From positions 1 through 64,000 of the forward strand of contig JAKQDD010000176.1 of NCBI GenBank assembly GCA_029556615.1: 64,000 bases of DNA, given 5' to 3'. Positions 25,287 through 34,300 of this stretch are shown here, one piece after another. Position 1 is the stretch's first letter, and the number at the start of each line of letters is the position of its first letter. A model generated the notes under the pieces. The model saw nothing but the letters and a program-made list of their open reading frames with translations. It was not told where the DNA came from and did not search any database. This DNA comes from Verrucomicrobiota bacterium. GTDB lineage: Bacteria; Verrucomicrobiota; Verrucomicrobiia; Limisphaerales; J093. A program made the translations under genes and the position numbers.

Positions 25287-25390
25287 GCGGGATTGACGGG
25301 ATTGACGGGATGCACGGGAACCCGGAGGAGGTGCAACTCTGAACCTGTCCCCCTATCCTCTCGGTCCATCCTGTTCATCCCGTTCATCTG
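25287..25390 (+). repeat. intergenic repeat with GGGATTGAC tandem and CCTGTCCCCCTATC
   Basis: GGGATTGAC occurs twice in tandem near 25290, followed by a related GGGATGCAC. CCTGTCCCCCTATC (25344-25357) matches 127-160 and 38430-38443. TCATCCCGTTCATC follows. The block fills the gap between folE2 and the dps promoter and contains no gene. Confidence 0.5.
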
Positions 25391-25418
25391 GCATGCACCC
25401 CGGGGTTCGGGGGCTGCG

Positions 25419-25448
25419 TTGACGGGTGGCGCATTATGCGCATATTCT
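25419..25448 (+). promoter_or_regulatory. probable promoter of the dps-like gene with a palindrome in the spacer
   Basis: TTGACG (25419-25424) is followed by CATATT (25441-25446, 16-bp spacer) or TATTCT (25443-25448, 18-bp spacer). Between them lies the perfect inverted repeat GCGCATTATGCGC (25429-25441), well placed for a repressor such as a stress or metal regulator. The downstream gene encodes a stress ferritin, which suits such control. Confidence 0.4.
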
Positions 25449-25489
25449 GCGGTGCAATGGACATGAATGTCGCAACTGGAGCAACCCGA

Positions 25490-25960
25490 ATGAAAACCAA
25501 GACTGCAGCCACATCGAAGTCGGCGAAACCGCTCACGGACAGCCTGAACCAGGTTCTAGCGGACTCCTATGCGCTGATGGCACTGACCCATCTGGCGCAC
25601 TGGAACGTCGAGGGCCAGGGTTTTTTCGCCCTGCACACGGCCTTTCAGACGCAGTACGAGGAGCTGTTCACTGCCATTGACGAGATTGCGGAGCGCGTGC
25701 GTGCGCTGGGGGCGTATGCCATCGGCGGTCTGGCGAAGCTGGCGCAGACGGCGCAGATGAAGGAGTTCGCCTCGCCCCTCCCGCAGGAAGCCTATGTGCG
25801 GGCGCTGATCGGGGCGAACGAACAACTGGTGGCGGACGCGGCGCGCGCCCGGGATCTGGCGGGGGAAGCCAACGACGCCGAGAGTCAGGACCTGATGATC
25901 GAGCGGATCACAGTTCACCAGAAGACCATCTGGATGTTGAAGAGCTTCCTGAAGAGCTGA
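25490..25960 (+). CDS. Dps-family DNA-binding ferritin
   Basis: A 156-residue protein from ATG 25490, which has GGAG nine bases upstream; earlier in-frame starts (25436, 25457) overlap the promoter. The Dps ferroxidase signature is complete: THLAHWNVEGQGFFALH, then YEELFTAIDEIAERVRALG, with His, Asp and Glu ligands shared across the dimer interface. A Lys/Thr-rich N-terminal tail (MKTKTAATSKSAK) may bind DNA. Dps dodecamers oxidise and store iron with peroxide and protect DNA in stress. It is convergent with hrpB, separated by a family-1 element. Confidence 0.88.
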   Translation: MKTKTAATSKSAKPLTDSLNQVLADSYALMALTHLAHWNVEGQGFFALHTAFQTQYEELFTAIDEIAERVRALGAYAIGGLAKLAQTAQMKEFASPLPQEAYVRALIGANEQLVADAARARDLAGEANDAESQDLMIERITVHQKTIWMLKSFLKS

Positions 25961-26042
25961 GGAGATGTCTCCTCTCCCTGGATCTCCCCACGCCTTCGTC
26001 GCGGGGCGAGGGAAGGGTCGGGCCGCGCAGCGCCTTGAACAC

Positions 26043-26233
26043 ATAGCGAGGCGTGCCTCAGACCGATGAAACATGCAGTCCAACGGAACCGTGGGGGGGC
26101 AGCGGGGCACCCTGCCTCCACGCCTCGCTAATGTAGAGTCCTGTAGAGTTCTCGACGGAAGGAGGGGAGGCCTGGAACGGCAGGGGCCAAACTTGACCTG
26201 TTGACCACACATTCCACAGGTCGAGGACTCTAG
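26043..26233 (+). repeat. two-hairpin CTAG element (family 1), full copy with internal duplication
   Basis: A 191-bp copy between the convergent dps-like and hrpB genes. The left end is ATAG instead of CTAG; the right end CTAG is at 26230-26233, 14 bp from the hrpB stop. The junction between hairpins is duplicated (GTAGAGTCCT GTAGAGTTCTCGA). Left-loop subtype as in the copy at 21143. Confidence 0.8.
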
Positions 26234-26247
26234 AGTGCGCACGTCGC

Positions 26248-28836
26248 TTACCGCCAGGTGTGTTTGGGGTATTTCCGCTGCAGGTCGGACTTGGCGCGGG
26301 GGTAATGTTCGCGCCAGAAGCGGGCGAGGTCCTGGGTGATCTGGACGGGGCGCATGTTGGGGGCGAGGATGTGGACGACGACCGGCACGCGGCCCATGGC
26401 GATGCGCGGGGTTTCCTGGACATCGTAGAGTTCCTGGATGCGGAGGGCGATGTGGGGCGGGCCATCGAGGCCGTAGACGACCTTGGGGGTTCGGCCGTTC
26501 GAGAGGGTCAATCGTTCCGGGGCATGTCGATCGAGGAGGGCGCGTTGGGCGATCGAGAGCCAGGAGAACACGATGCCGTGGACCTCGCGGTCCTTCAGAT
26601 CGCGGTATCCGGCGGCGCCGTGGCAGATTTGTTCGAGGAGCGTGCGCCGGTCGGGGTCGGTGATGGGCGGCAGGCCCAGCTCCGGGCACGACCCGCAGAG
26701 CAGGTTGAGTCGGAGAATCCACTGATCCACGGCGTGATCCCATCGGGTGAGGCGAAGCCGGCCGGCCTCGATTTCATCGGCGAGCAGGCGGGCTGCCGCG
26801 TCCGGGGGTGGGGTGGCGAGGCGTCGGGTTTCGATGACGAGATCGCGGAAGCGGAGCTGTTCTTCGGCGGTGACGCGGCGGGCGGAGGCGTCGTAGGCCA
26901 CGTGGGTTGATCGGGTGATATCGCCGGGGAAGAGCTCCAAGAGCCAGGCGGCCTCGATGGCGGTTGCGAGGGAGAGGAGCGTGGTGGTGGTCTTGTCGGC
27001 GCCTTCGATTTCGTGGACTTCGGCGGCGACGAGGAGGGGGCTTTGCTGGACGACGCTTTCGCGGGCCAGGACGCCGTGTCGGCCATGGACGAGCTCGCAG
27101 CGGAGTGTGCCGCTGTCGAGGCGGCGCGCGACGCGGTCGGAGAAGCCCATCAGGATGCACTTGAGCAGGCTGAGTTCGTCGGGTTTGCCGGGTTGGGTAT
27201 CGAGCCCTTCCTCGCGGGCGATGCGGAGGAACTGATCGCAGAGCGGGCCGACCTGTCGGGCGCTGAGGGCGTGGATGCCGAGGCGTCGGCAGACGTCGGG
27301 TCGGAACTGGTGACGGGAGGCGTGGTTCCAGGCGCGAATGAGGATCCAGAAGTCGGAGGGCGCATCTTCGCCGAGGAGATCGTCGCGGCGGGCATTGACG
27401 TCGCGGCCGGGCTTGCGGAGGAGGAGATCGCGGCCCTGGGTGAGGGCGGCGATGAGGCAGGCTTGGGGGACGCAGTGGTAGTCCTGGGCGGCGAGCAACA
27501 TGCGCGAGTAGCGGGGGTGGACGGGGAAGGCGAGCATGGTGCGGCCGAGCTCGGTGATACGGAGGGGTTGGGCTGGGAGTTCGGGGTCGGGGGCGGCTGT
27601 GGGCTGCGGCGTTGCGGGGGGAGGATCGGGGCGGATGGCGCCCAGGTCGGCGAGCAACTCCTCGGCGTGTTCGAGGGCGATTTCGGAAGGGGGTTCGAGC
27701 CAGCGAAAGCGGCGGAGGTCGACGACGCCGGCGGCCTTGAGGGTGAGGACGACTTCGGCGAGGTCGAGGCGTCGCACCTCGGGCAGATCGTGGGCGGGAC
27801 GGGCTTCATCGGGCGCCCAGAGGCGGATGCAGCGGCCGGGGGCGGTTCTGCCGGCCCGTCCGGCCCGTTGGTCAGCGGACGCGCGGCTGATTCTCTCGAT
27901 GAGGAGCGTGTTGATGCCGCGGTGCGGGTCGTAGCGGGCGACGCGGGCGAGGCCGCTGTCGATGACCAATCGGACGCCATCGATGGTGATCGAGGTTTCG
28001 GCGACGTTGGTGGCCACGACGACTTTGGGGCGGTCGTAGCGGGCGACGGCGGCGTCCTGATCGTCGGGGGAGAGCTCACCGTGGAGCGGGAGGGTCAGGA
28101 AGTGAGCGGTCTCGCGGTGCGCGCGCAAGGCGGCGAGGGTTTGGTTGATCTCGTAGCTGCCGGGCATGAAGATGAGGACATCGCCCTCGTATCCGGCCGC
28201 GACGTGTTCCGCGAGTGCGGCGGCGGCCAGTTCGGCGGGGGAAGCTGACGGATCGGACTGGTGTCCGGGGAGGTAGGCGACGTCCACGGGGAACGTCCGG
28301 CCGGTGGAGGAGAGGCTTCGGCAGGGGGCGAGGTAGTTCTGCAGGAGTCCGGCGTCCAGGGTGGCGGACATGACGATGATCTGGAGGTCGGGACGGGTGG
28401 TGGTCTGGAGTTCGAGTGCCTGGGCCAGGGTGATGTCACCGTAGAGATGCCGCTCATGGAACTCGTCGAACAGCAGGACCTGGATACCCTCGAGGAGCGG
28501 ATCCTGGATCATCTGGCGGAGGAGGATCCCTTCCGTGACGTAGCGGATGCGGGTTTGAGGGCTGGCGACGTGTTCAAAGCGGACCTGGTAACCGACTTCG
28601 CGGCCGAGGGGCACGTGCAACTCTTCGGCGACGCGTCGGGCGAGGAGGCGGGCTGCGAGGCGGCGGGGTTGGAGGACGACGGCCTGACCCCGTTCGAGAG
28701 CGCCCTGCGCGAGCAGGATCTGGGGTATCTGGGTCGACTTGCCGGAGCCGGTGGGCGCTTGGATGATGAGGCGCCCGTGGGCGGCGACGGCATGAAGAAG
28801 CTCGGCTTCGAGCTCGTAGATGGGCAATCGATTCAC
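26248..28836 (-). CDS. hrpB: ATP-dependent helicase HrpB
   Basis: An 862-residue DEAH-type helicase. Walker A is APTGSGKST (27-35); motif II DEFHERH, motif III SATLD, then VATNVAETSITIDGV and the QRAGRAGR motif VI follow. The HrpB-specific C-terminal domain ends in PVQITQDLARFWREHYP and LQRKYPKHTW, which separates it from HrpA. The start is GTG 28836. Its cellular role in bacteria is poorly defined (RNA processing or stability). A partial family-1 element ends about 20 bp upstream of the start codon. Confidence 0.93.
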   Translation of the reverse strand: MNRLPIYELEAELLHAVAAHGRLIIQAPTGSGKSTQIPQILLAQGALERGQAVVLQPRRLAARLLARRVAEELHVPLGREVGYQVRFEHVASPQTRIRYVTEGILLRQMIQDPLLEGIQVLLFDEFHERHLYGDITLAQALELQTTTRPDLQIIVMSATLDAGLLQNYLAPCRSLSSTGRTFPVDVAYLPGHQSDPSASPAELAAAALAEHVAAGYEGDVLIFMPGSYEINQTLAALRAHRETAHFLTLPLHGELSPDDQDAAVARYDRPKVVVATNVAETSITIDGVRLVIDSGLARVARYDPHRGINTLLIERISRASADQRAGRAGRTAPGRCIRLWAPDEARPAHDLPEVRRLDLAEVVLTLKAAGVVDLRRFRWLEPPSEIALEHAEELLADLGAIRPDPPPATPQPTAAPDPELPAQPLRITELGRTMLAFPVHPRYSRMLLAAQDYHCVPQACLIAALTQGRDLLLRKPGRDVNARRDDLLGEDAPSDFWILIRAWNHASRHQFRPDVCRRLGIHALSARQVGPLCDQFLRIAREEGLDTQPGKPDELSLLKCILMGFSDRVARRLDSGTLRCELVHGRHGVLARESVVQQSPLLVAAEVHEIEGADKTTTTLLSLATAIEAAWLLELFPGDITRSTHVAYDASARRVTAEEQLRFRDLVIETRRLATPPPDAAARLLADEIEAGRLRLTRWDHAVDQWILRLNLLCGSCPELGLPPITDPDRRTLLEQICHGAAGYRDLKDREVHGIVFSWLSIAQRALLDRHAPERLTLSNGRTPKVVYGLDGPPHIALRIQELYDVQETPRIAMGRVPVVVHILAPNMRPVQITQDLARFWREHYPRAKSDLQRKYPKHTWR

Positions 28837-28856
28837 GATCGTCCGCCGCGTGCGGC

Positions 28857-28900
28857 CATGGGGTTGCGGACTTCGTTACGTCTGAGGCGCGCCTCGCTAG
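28857..28900 (-). repeat. end fragment of a two-hairpin element (family 1)
   Basis: TTGCGGACTTCGTTACGTC followed by TGAGGCGCGCCTCGCTAG is the left terminal part of the element in inverse orientation, as at 41401-41441. It lies between the hrpB start and the stop of the next minus-strand gene. The CTA at 28897-28899 is that gene's TAG stop, here using the opposite end of the element from the other copies. Confidence 0.75.
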
Positions 28901-29880
28901 GGGTTTGAGCGCGCGTAGTCCTCGTAGAGTTCGGCCACCCGGGCGGCACGTTCGTCGCCGCGATGGAAGAGGACGCGGTAACGGAACGTCAGGCTTTGGC
29001 CGGCGGGCAGTTCAAGTTTGCCGGTCCCGGCCGGTTTCTTTTCGAAGTCATGGATGCCGAACGGGTTGGCGGCGAAGAGACCGTAATCGCGGACGTGCCA
29101 CCAAGTGGGGTGGCGAGGGTTGGCGGGGTGATCGAAGATGGCGACGCCCACGACCCGGTTGTCGACCGGGCCGTAATAGTCGACCCAGCGGGCACGCTTG
29201 CCCCAGGTTGCGCCGTCACGGACGCCTTCGCTATTGACGATGTGGCCGGTGCCCGGCTGTTTATTGCGGACGAGGCGGAGGCTTTCATTGAGGCGGAGGC
29301 CGAAGGTGCCCTCCTTGGTGTCGCCGAAGGTCAAGGGGCCCTGGGAGGCATGGAGGGTGATTTCGAAATCGAGCAGGCGATCGTCGGTCCGGCGGTGGAT
29401 TCGGAGGGTCTGGTCGGCGGTGGCGACGAGGGTGCCGTCCGCGGCGACGAGGTGGTTGAGGCTGCGGATGAGCCCTTCGGTGGCGCCCGATTTCACCTCG
29501 AGGAACTTCTGGTGAACCGTCTTGCCCGCCTTGGCGCTCTCGGACCAGAAGTCATGGCCGTTGATGTCGCCGTGGGTCCACCAGAGCGACCGGTGATGCG
29601 GATGATCGCGCTCTTCACCGGCGACCTCCTTCATGGGCCAGTTCCGGGTCATCGGGACGTCGTCCGGGCCGAGGATGGGGTAGAGGAAGGGGCGGGAAGC
29701 GCCTTTGTAGCAATATTCGGTGAACAGCTTGCCGTCGACGGTGATGCGGAGGACGTCGTTCTGTTCAGTGATCTCGACGCCGGCGGCGCGGGTGGCGACG
29801 ATGCTGAGGGCGGATCCGAGCAGGACCAAGAGGCCGGGCTTGAGGATCCGCGCGATGGTACTCCGAGGGCTCGGGGTCAT
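28897..29880 (-). CDS. exported DUF6807 (PmoA-like) family protein
   Basis: A 327-residue protein with a signal peptide (LKPGLLVLLGSALSIVATRAAG). Conserved features of the DUF6807 family are visible: LFTEYCYKGASRPFLYPILG, ERDHPHHRSLWWTHGDING, then TWWHVRDYGLFAANPFG and FRYRVLFHRGD. The family was once labelled methane oxygenase PmoA, without evidence for that activity, and is common in Planctomycetes and Verrucomicrobia. The His-rich HPHHRS and DFW motifs suggest a metal or sugar site in a beta-sandwich. Function unknown. Its stop codon lies in a family-1 fragment. Confidence 0.8.
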   Translation of the reverse strand: MTPSPRSTIARILKPGLLVLLGSALSIVATRAAGVEITEQNDVLRITVDGKLFTEYCYKGASRPFLYPILGPDDVPMTRNWPMKEVAGEERDHPHHRSLWWTHGDINGHDFWSESAKAGKTVHQKFLEVKSGATEGLIRSLNHLVAADGTLVATADQTLRIHRRTDDRLLDFEITLHASQGPLTFGDTKEGTFGLRLNESLRLVRNKQPGTGHIVNSEGVRDGATWGKRARWVDYYGPVDNRVVGVAIFDHPANPRHPTWWHVRDYGLFAANPFGIHDFEKKPAGTGKLELPAGQSLTFRYRVLFHRGDERAARVAELYEDYARSNP

Positions 29881-30147
29881 GTCGGCAGCTTAGGAACGGG
29901 CTCGCAGACGGGTCAATCTCAAATCCGGCGCCCTGGCGGGCCAAGTCTGTCGCCGCGGGCGCTGACCGCGGCGGGTGAACGGGGGCTGGCGTCCGGACAG
30001 GGTTCGCGCCGCCCTCGGTGCGGGCGGCCACAGGATGGCGTCAACCGTATGGCCACGCTCGCCTTTGTTGAAGCACTCGGTCGTGCGCCTGCAGGCTGGC
30101 GTCCGGGCATTGCCAGCGATGGCGTGCATCCGCTAGCGTCTCGGTCC

Positions 30148-31134
30148 ATGTCGTCTGGCCATCGATCGGTGATTGCGCCCTTGATGCTGGTGCTGACGAC
30201 GGCGTTTTGGTCGTTGAGTTTTCCGACGATGAAAGCGCTGTCGCTGGCGCAGCAGGCGGTGTTGCCCGAGGCGAGCACGTGGTTTCTGTCGTCGTTGTGC
30301 ATGGTGTATCGGTTTGGGTTGGCGGCGTTGGTGATGGTGTTGTGGTGCGGACGGAGTCTCGGGGGGTTGACGCGGCTCGAGGTCGAGGAGGGGGTGGGCC
30401 TGGGGGTTTTTGCGAGCATCGGCCTGGTCCTGCAGATGGACGGACTGGCCTACACGCACGCCTCGACGTCCGCCTTTCTGACCCAGTGTTATTGCATCAT
30501 CATTCCCGTGTGGGTGGCGGTCGTCGAGCGCCGGTGGCCGGGCCCGATTGTGGGGGTCAGCTGCCTGCTGGTGGTTCTTGGCGTGGCGGTGCTATCGAGG
30601 GTGGACTGGCGGGAGTTCACACTGGGCCGCGGGGAGATCGAGACGATCCTGGCATCGGTGGTGTTCACCGGGCAGATCCTGTGGCTGCAGCGACCGAAGT
30701 ACGCGCCGAACCGGGTGAACCACTTCACAGCGGTCATGTTCGCGGTGATTTCGCTGGCGTGCGTGCCGCCGGCGGTGCTGACGACGGCGCGGGCTTCGGA
30801 TTGGGTGACGGCCTATGCGGTTCCCGGGGCGGGTTTGTTTCTGGCGTTGCTGGTGGTGATCTGCACGCTGGGGGGGTACCTGCTGATGAACGCGTGGCAG
30901 CCGCGGGTGACAGCCACGGAGGCGGGCCTGATTTACTGCGCGGAACCGGTGTTCGCCAGTGTCCTGGCCCTGTTCCTGCCGGCATGGTTGTCGGTGGTCT
31001 CCGGCGTCGCCTACGCCAATGAACGACTCACGAGCAGCCTGCTTGTGGGCGGCGGGTTGATCACCGCGGCAAATCTGTTGATCCACGCGGATCGGCGGAG
31101 ACCGGCGGCTGCGGAACCGGACCGAGCGCAGTGA
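30148..31134 (+). CDS. EamA-family drug/metabolite transporter
   Basis: A 328-residue membrane protein with about ten predicted helices in two EamA halves: LMLVLTTAFWSLSFPTMKAL, GVFASIGLVLQMDGLAYTHAS, TSAFLTQCYCIIIPVWVAVV, then ILASVVFTGQILWLQ and AGLIYCAEPVFASVLALF. The start at 30148 leads directly to the first helix; the frame stays open far upstream only because it is antisense to the DUF6807 gene. It differs in sequence from the transporter at 12634. Substrate unknown. A family-3 hairpin repeat begins 21 bp after its stop. Confidence 0.85.
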   Translation: MSSGHRSVIAPLMLVLTTAFWSLSFPTMKALSLAQQAVLPEASTWFLSSLCMVYRFGLAALVMVLWCGRSLGGLTRLEVEEGVGLGVFASIGLVLQMDGLAYTHASTSAFLTQCYCIIIPVWVAVVERRWPGPIVGVSCLLVVLGVAVLSRVDWREFTLGRGEIETILASVVFTGQILWLQRPKYAPNRVNHFTAVMFAVISLACVPPAVLTTARASDWVTAYAVPGAGLFLALLVVICTLGGYLLMNAWQPRVTATEAGLIYCAEPVFASVLALFLPAWLSVVSGVAYANERLTSSLLVGGGLITAANLLIHADRRRPAAAEPDRAQ

Positions 31135-31155
31135 CGGTGCGCGGTGTGGTTCCTC

Positions 31156-31248
31156 GCCGATTCAGGGCGGAGCGCAGATTGGGGGGAGTGGGTGCGGCGG
31201 TGGGTGCGCGGGCCGAGTGCAATCGGCGATCCGACCCGAATCTGCGCG
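31156..31248 (+). repeat. repeat family 3, full copy (imperfect hairpin)
   Basis: GCCGATTCAGGGCGGAGCGC at the left and CAATCGGCGATCCGACCCGA at the right form an imperfect stem around a G-rich loop. The same 92-bp arrangement occurs inverted at 37758-37847. It lies just downstream of the transporter gene and could act as a terminator or RNA-stabilising hairpin. Confidence 0.7.
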
Positions 31249-31309
31249 GGAGGCGTTTTCCTGAGAATCCTCTGGAGCTTCGGCGTCGGGTCAGGTTAGG
31301 TGGGAGGCC

Positions 31310-34300
31310 ATGGTTGCGACGCAAACGCGAGATCCGGCTGAGGCGGTCAAGGGGCAGGGGGTTGGCGGGCCGGCTTTGCGTGAGTGGGCGGAGGTGGTCC
31401 GCGGTCTGGCGATGCTGGGAGCTTGTCTTGGACTGGGGATGGGCCTGTGTCTCGATGGCCGGGCGGACACGGCGTTGGTGTTCAACGAGGTGCATTATCA
31501 TCCGGCGAGCGAAGAGCCGGTTCGCGAGTGGATCGAGTTCTACAACCAGATGGCGGTTGATCTGGATGTCTCGGGCTGGCGCCTGACGGGCGATGTCGAG
31601 TTTGTCTTTCCCGAAGGGACCCGGATCCAGGGGCAGAGCTACATCGTGGTGGCGCTTGATCCGCCGACGATTATGGCGTCGGCGGGGCTTTCACAGGTGC
31701 TGGGTCCGTTTTCGGGGCGGCTCTCCAACAGCGGCGGCACGCTCACGCTGCTGAACCCGGACGGGCGGCGGATGGACCGCGTTCGTTTCGGGACCGACGT
31801 TCCCTGGCCTGTGACCCCCGATGGGGCCGGGCCGACGTTGGCCAAGAAAGACCGGGACTGGGCGAGCGAGGCCCCGGATCATTGGAGTGCCAGCGAACAG
31901 ATCGACGGCACGCCCGGGCGTGAGAACTTCCCGTCGGCGGGCTGGACGGCGCCGTCCGTGCGGTTCAACGAATTGAGTGGGGCGACGAACACGGCGTTCT
32001 GGGTCGAGCTGGCCAACTTTGGCGCCACAGGCGTTGATCTGGGCGACTGGGTGATTCGGATCGCCGGCAGCACGAATGCGGAGGCGGTGGTGCCGCCGGG
32101 TCTTGTTGTGGCTGCCGGGGGATTTGTGGCGAGAGACGCAGGGGGCTTGGGGTTTCTGCCGGTGGCAGGCGACCGGTTGTTTCTGCTGACGCCGGATCGT
32201 GCGCGGGTGGTGGACGGTGTTGTGGTGAAGGGGCGATTGACGGGGCGTCATCCGGACGGCGCGGGCACCTGGCTTTATCCGTCCGAGCCGACGCCGGGCG
32301 GATCGAATCGGTTCCTGATCAGGGATGAGGTGGTGATCAACGAGGTCCTTTACCGGCCGTCGGCAGCGGCGGCGGTGTCCGGCGAGCCCGTGGCGTCGCA
32401 GTGGATCGAGCTTTACAACCGTGGGGACAGCGTCGTCGACCTGGGGGGGTGGGCGCTCGAGGGGGGGATCGCGTATCGTTTTGCGGCCGGCCAGCGTCTG
32501 GGTCCGGGGGCGTACCTGGTGGTGGCACGCGAAGCGGCGGTGCTTCGCGCGCAGTGTCCGGGCATCGAGATCGTGGGGGACTGGGCGGGCCGCCTGTCGC
32601 ATCGCAGCGACGAGATCGTGCTGGTGGACGGCTGGGGCAATCCGGCTGCCGCGGTGCGGTACTTTGATGGCGGGCATTGGCCGGGGTACGCCGACGGTGG
32701 CGGGTCGACCCTCGAGCTGCGCGATCTGTTTGCCGATCCGATGGCGGCCGAGGCCTGGGCGGCGAGCGACGAGACGGGGAAGTCCGTGTGGCAGACGGTG
32801 AGTTATCGCGCGGTGGCGACGTTTCCCTCGGGGACGCAGCCGACGCAGTGGAATGACTTCATCCTTGGGTTGCTGGATGCGGGGGAGTGTCTCGTGGACG
32901 ATCTCGAGGTGGTGGAATCGCCGGGGGCGACGCCGGTGGCGTTGGTGGGCAACGGCGACTTCGAGAAGGGGACGACAGGCTGGCGTCTGTTGGGGACGCA
33001 TCGGAACGGCCGGGTGATCGAGGACCCGGCCCAACCGGGGAACCACGTGTTGCATTTGGTGGCCACCGGGCCCCAGGAGCACATGCACAATCACATCGAG
33101 ACCACGCTGCTCAACGGGCGCAGTGTGGTCAACGGACGCGAGTATCAGGTCTCCTACCGGGCGCGCTGGCTGGCGGGGAATCCTCGACTTAACACGCGGC
33201 TCTACTTCAATCGTCTGGCTCGGACCACGGTGCTCTCCGTGCCTTCGAGTCCGGGCACGCCTGGCGCCCGCAACTCGCGGTTCACGGACAATCTGGGTCC
33301 CACCTTCCGCGGACTCGAGCATCAGCCCGTGGTACCCGTGGCGGGGGTGCCGGTGGCCGTGTCGGTGGCGATCGAGGACTCCCGGGGCGTGGCGGCGTCG
33401 TCGGTGCATTGGTCAGTGAACGGCGGGGCCTGGAACAGCAAGGCAATGGCGGCGGACGGGCAGGGGGTTTACCGCGGTACGCTGCCGGGGGCCACGGCGG
33501 GGGCGATTGTGCAGTTTTACGTCGAGGCCGTGGATGCGGAGGGTGCGGTGGCGACGTCGCCCGCGGGAGGGCGCGCCTCGGGGGCTCTTTATGTGGTGAA
33601 GGACGCCCAGGCGGATTTCAGCCGCGGCCACAATCTCCGCCTGATCCTGACCCCGGCCAACCGGGATCTCCTCCATGCGTTCACGAACGTCATGAGCAAC
33701 GACGAGCTCCCGGCCACGGTCATTTACGACGAGCGCCGTGCCTACTACGACGTCGGGTTGCGGCTCAAGGGGAGCCAGCGGGGTCGTTACAGCGACACCC
33801 GGGTTGGATTTCGTGTCGCGTTTCAGCCGGACGACCTCTACCGCGGGGTGCATCCGGTGCTGATGATCGACCGGTCGGGGGCCGGCGATTCGACGTCGAA
33901 CAAGCAACTCGAGATTGTCATCAAGCACCTGGCGGTGCGGTCGGGGGGCATCGCGGCGATTCACGCGGACTTGGGCAAGGTCATTGCCCCGCGCAGCGCG
34001 CACAGCAGCTCGGCGATCTTCGCGCCCCGGTTCGAGGACGAGTTTATCGACACGGCGTTTGCCGACGGCGGCGATGGCTCCGTGTACGAGCTCGAGCTGA
34101 TCTATTATCCGACGACGGCGAATGCGGCGGGCTACAAGAACCCGCAACCGGACGGCGTGCTGGGGGTGGATCTCCAGGACCTGGGCGCGGACGCCGAGTT
34201 GTACCGCTACAACTTCAGTCTCAAGAACCACCGCGACGCGGATGATTACCGGCCCTTCCAGCGGCTGGGTCGCGCCCTGAGCCGGGACGGCGCGGCGCTC

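Noticed and set aside
25287-25316. CRISPR-like direct repeats (GGGATTGAC tandem)
   Set aside because: Only two or three 9-10 bp units without spacers; no cas genes in the window.
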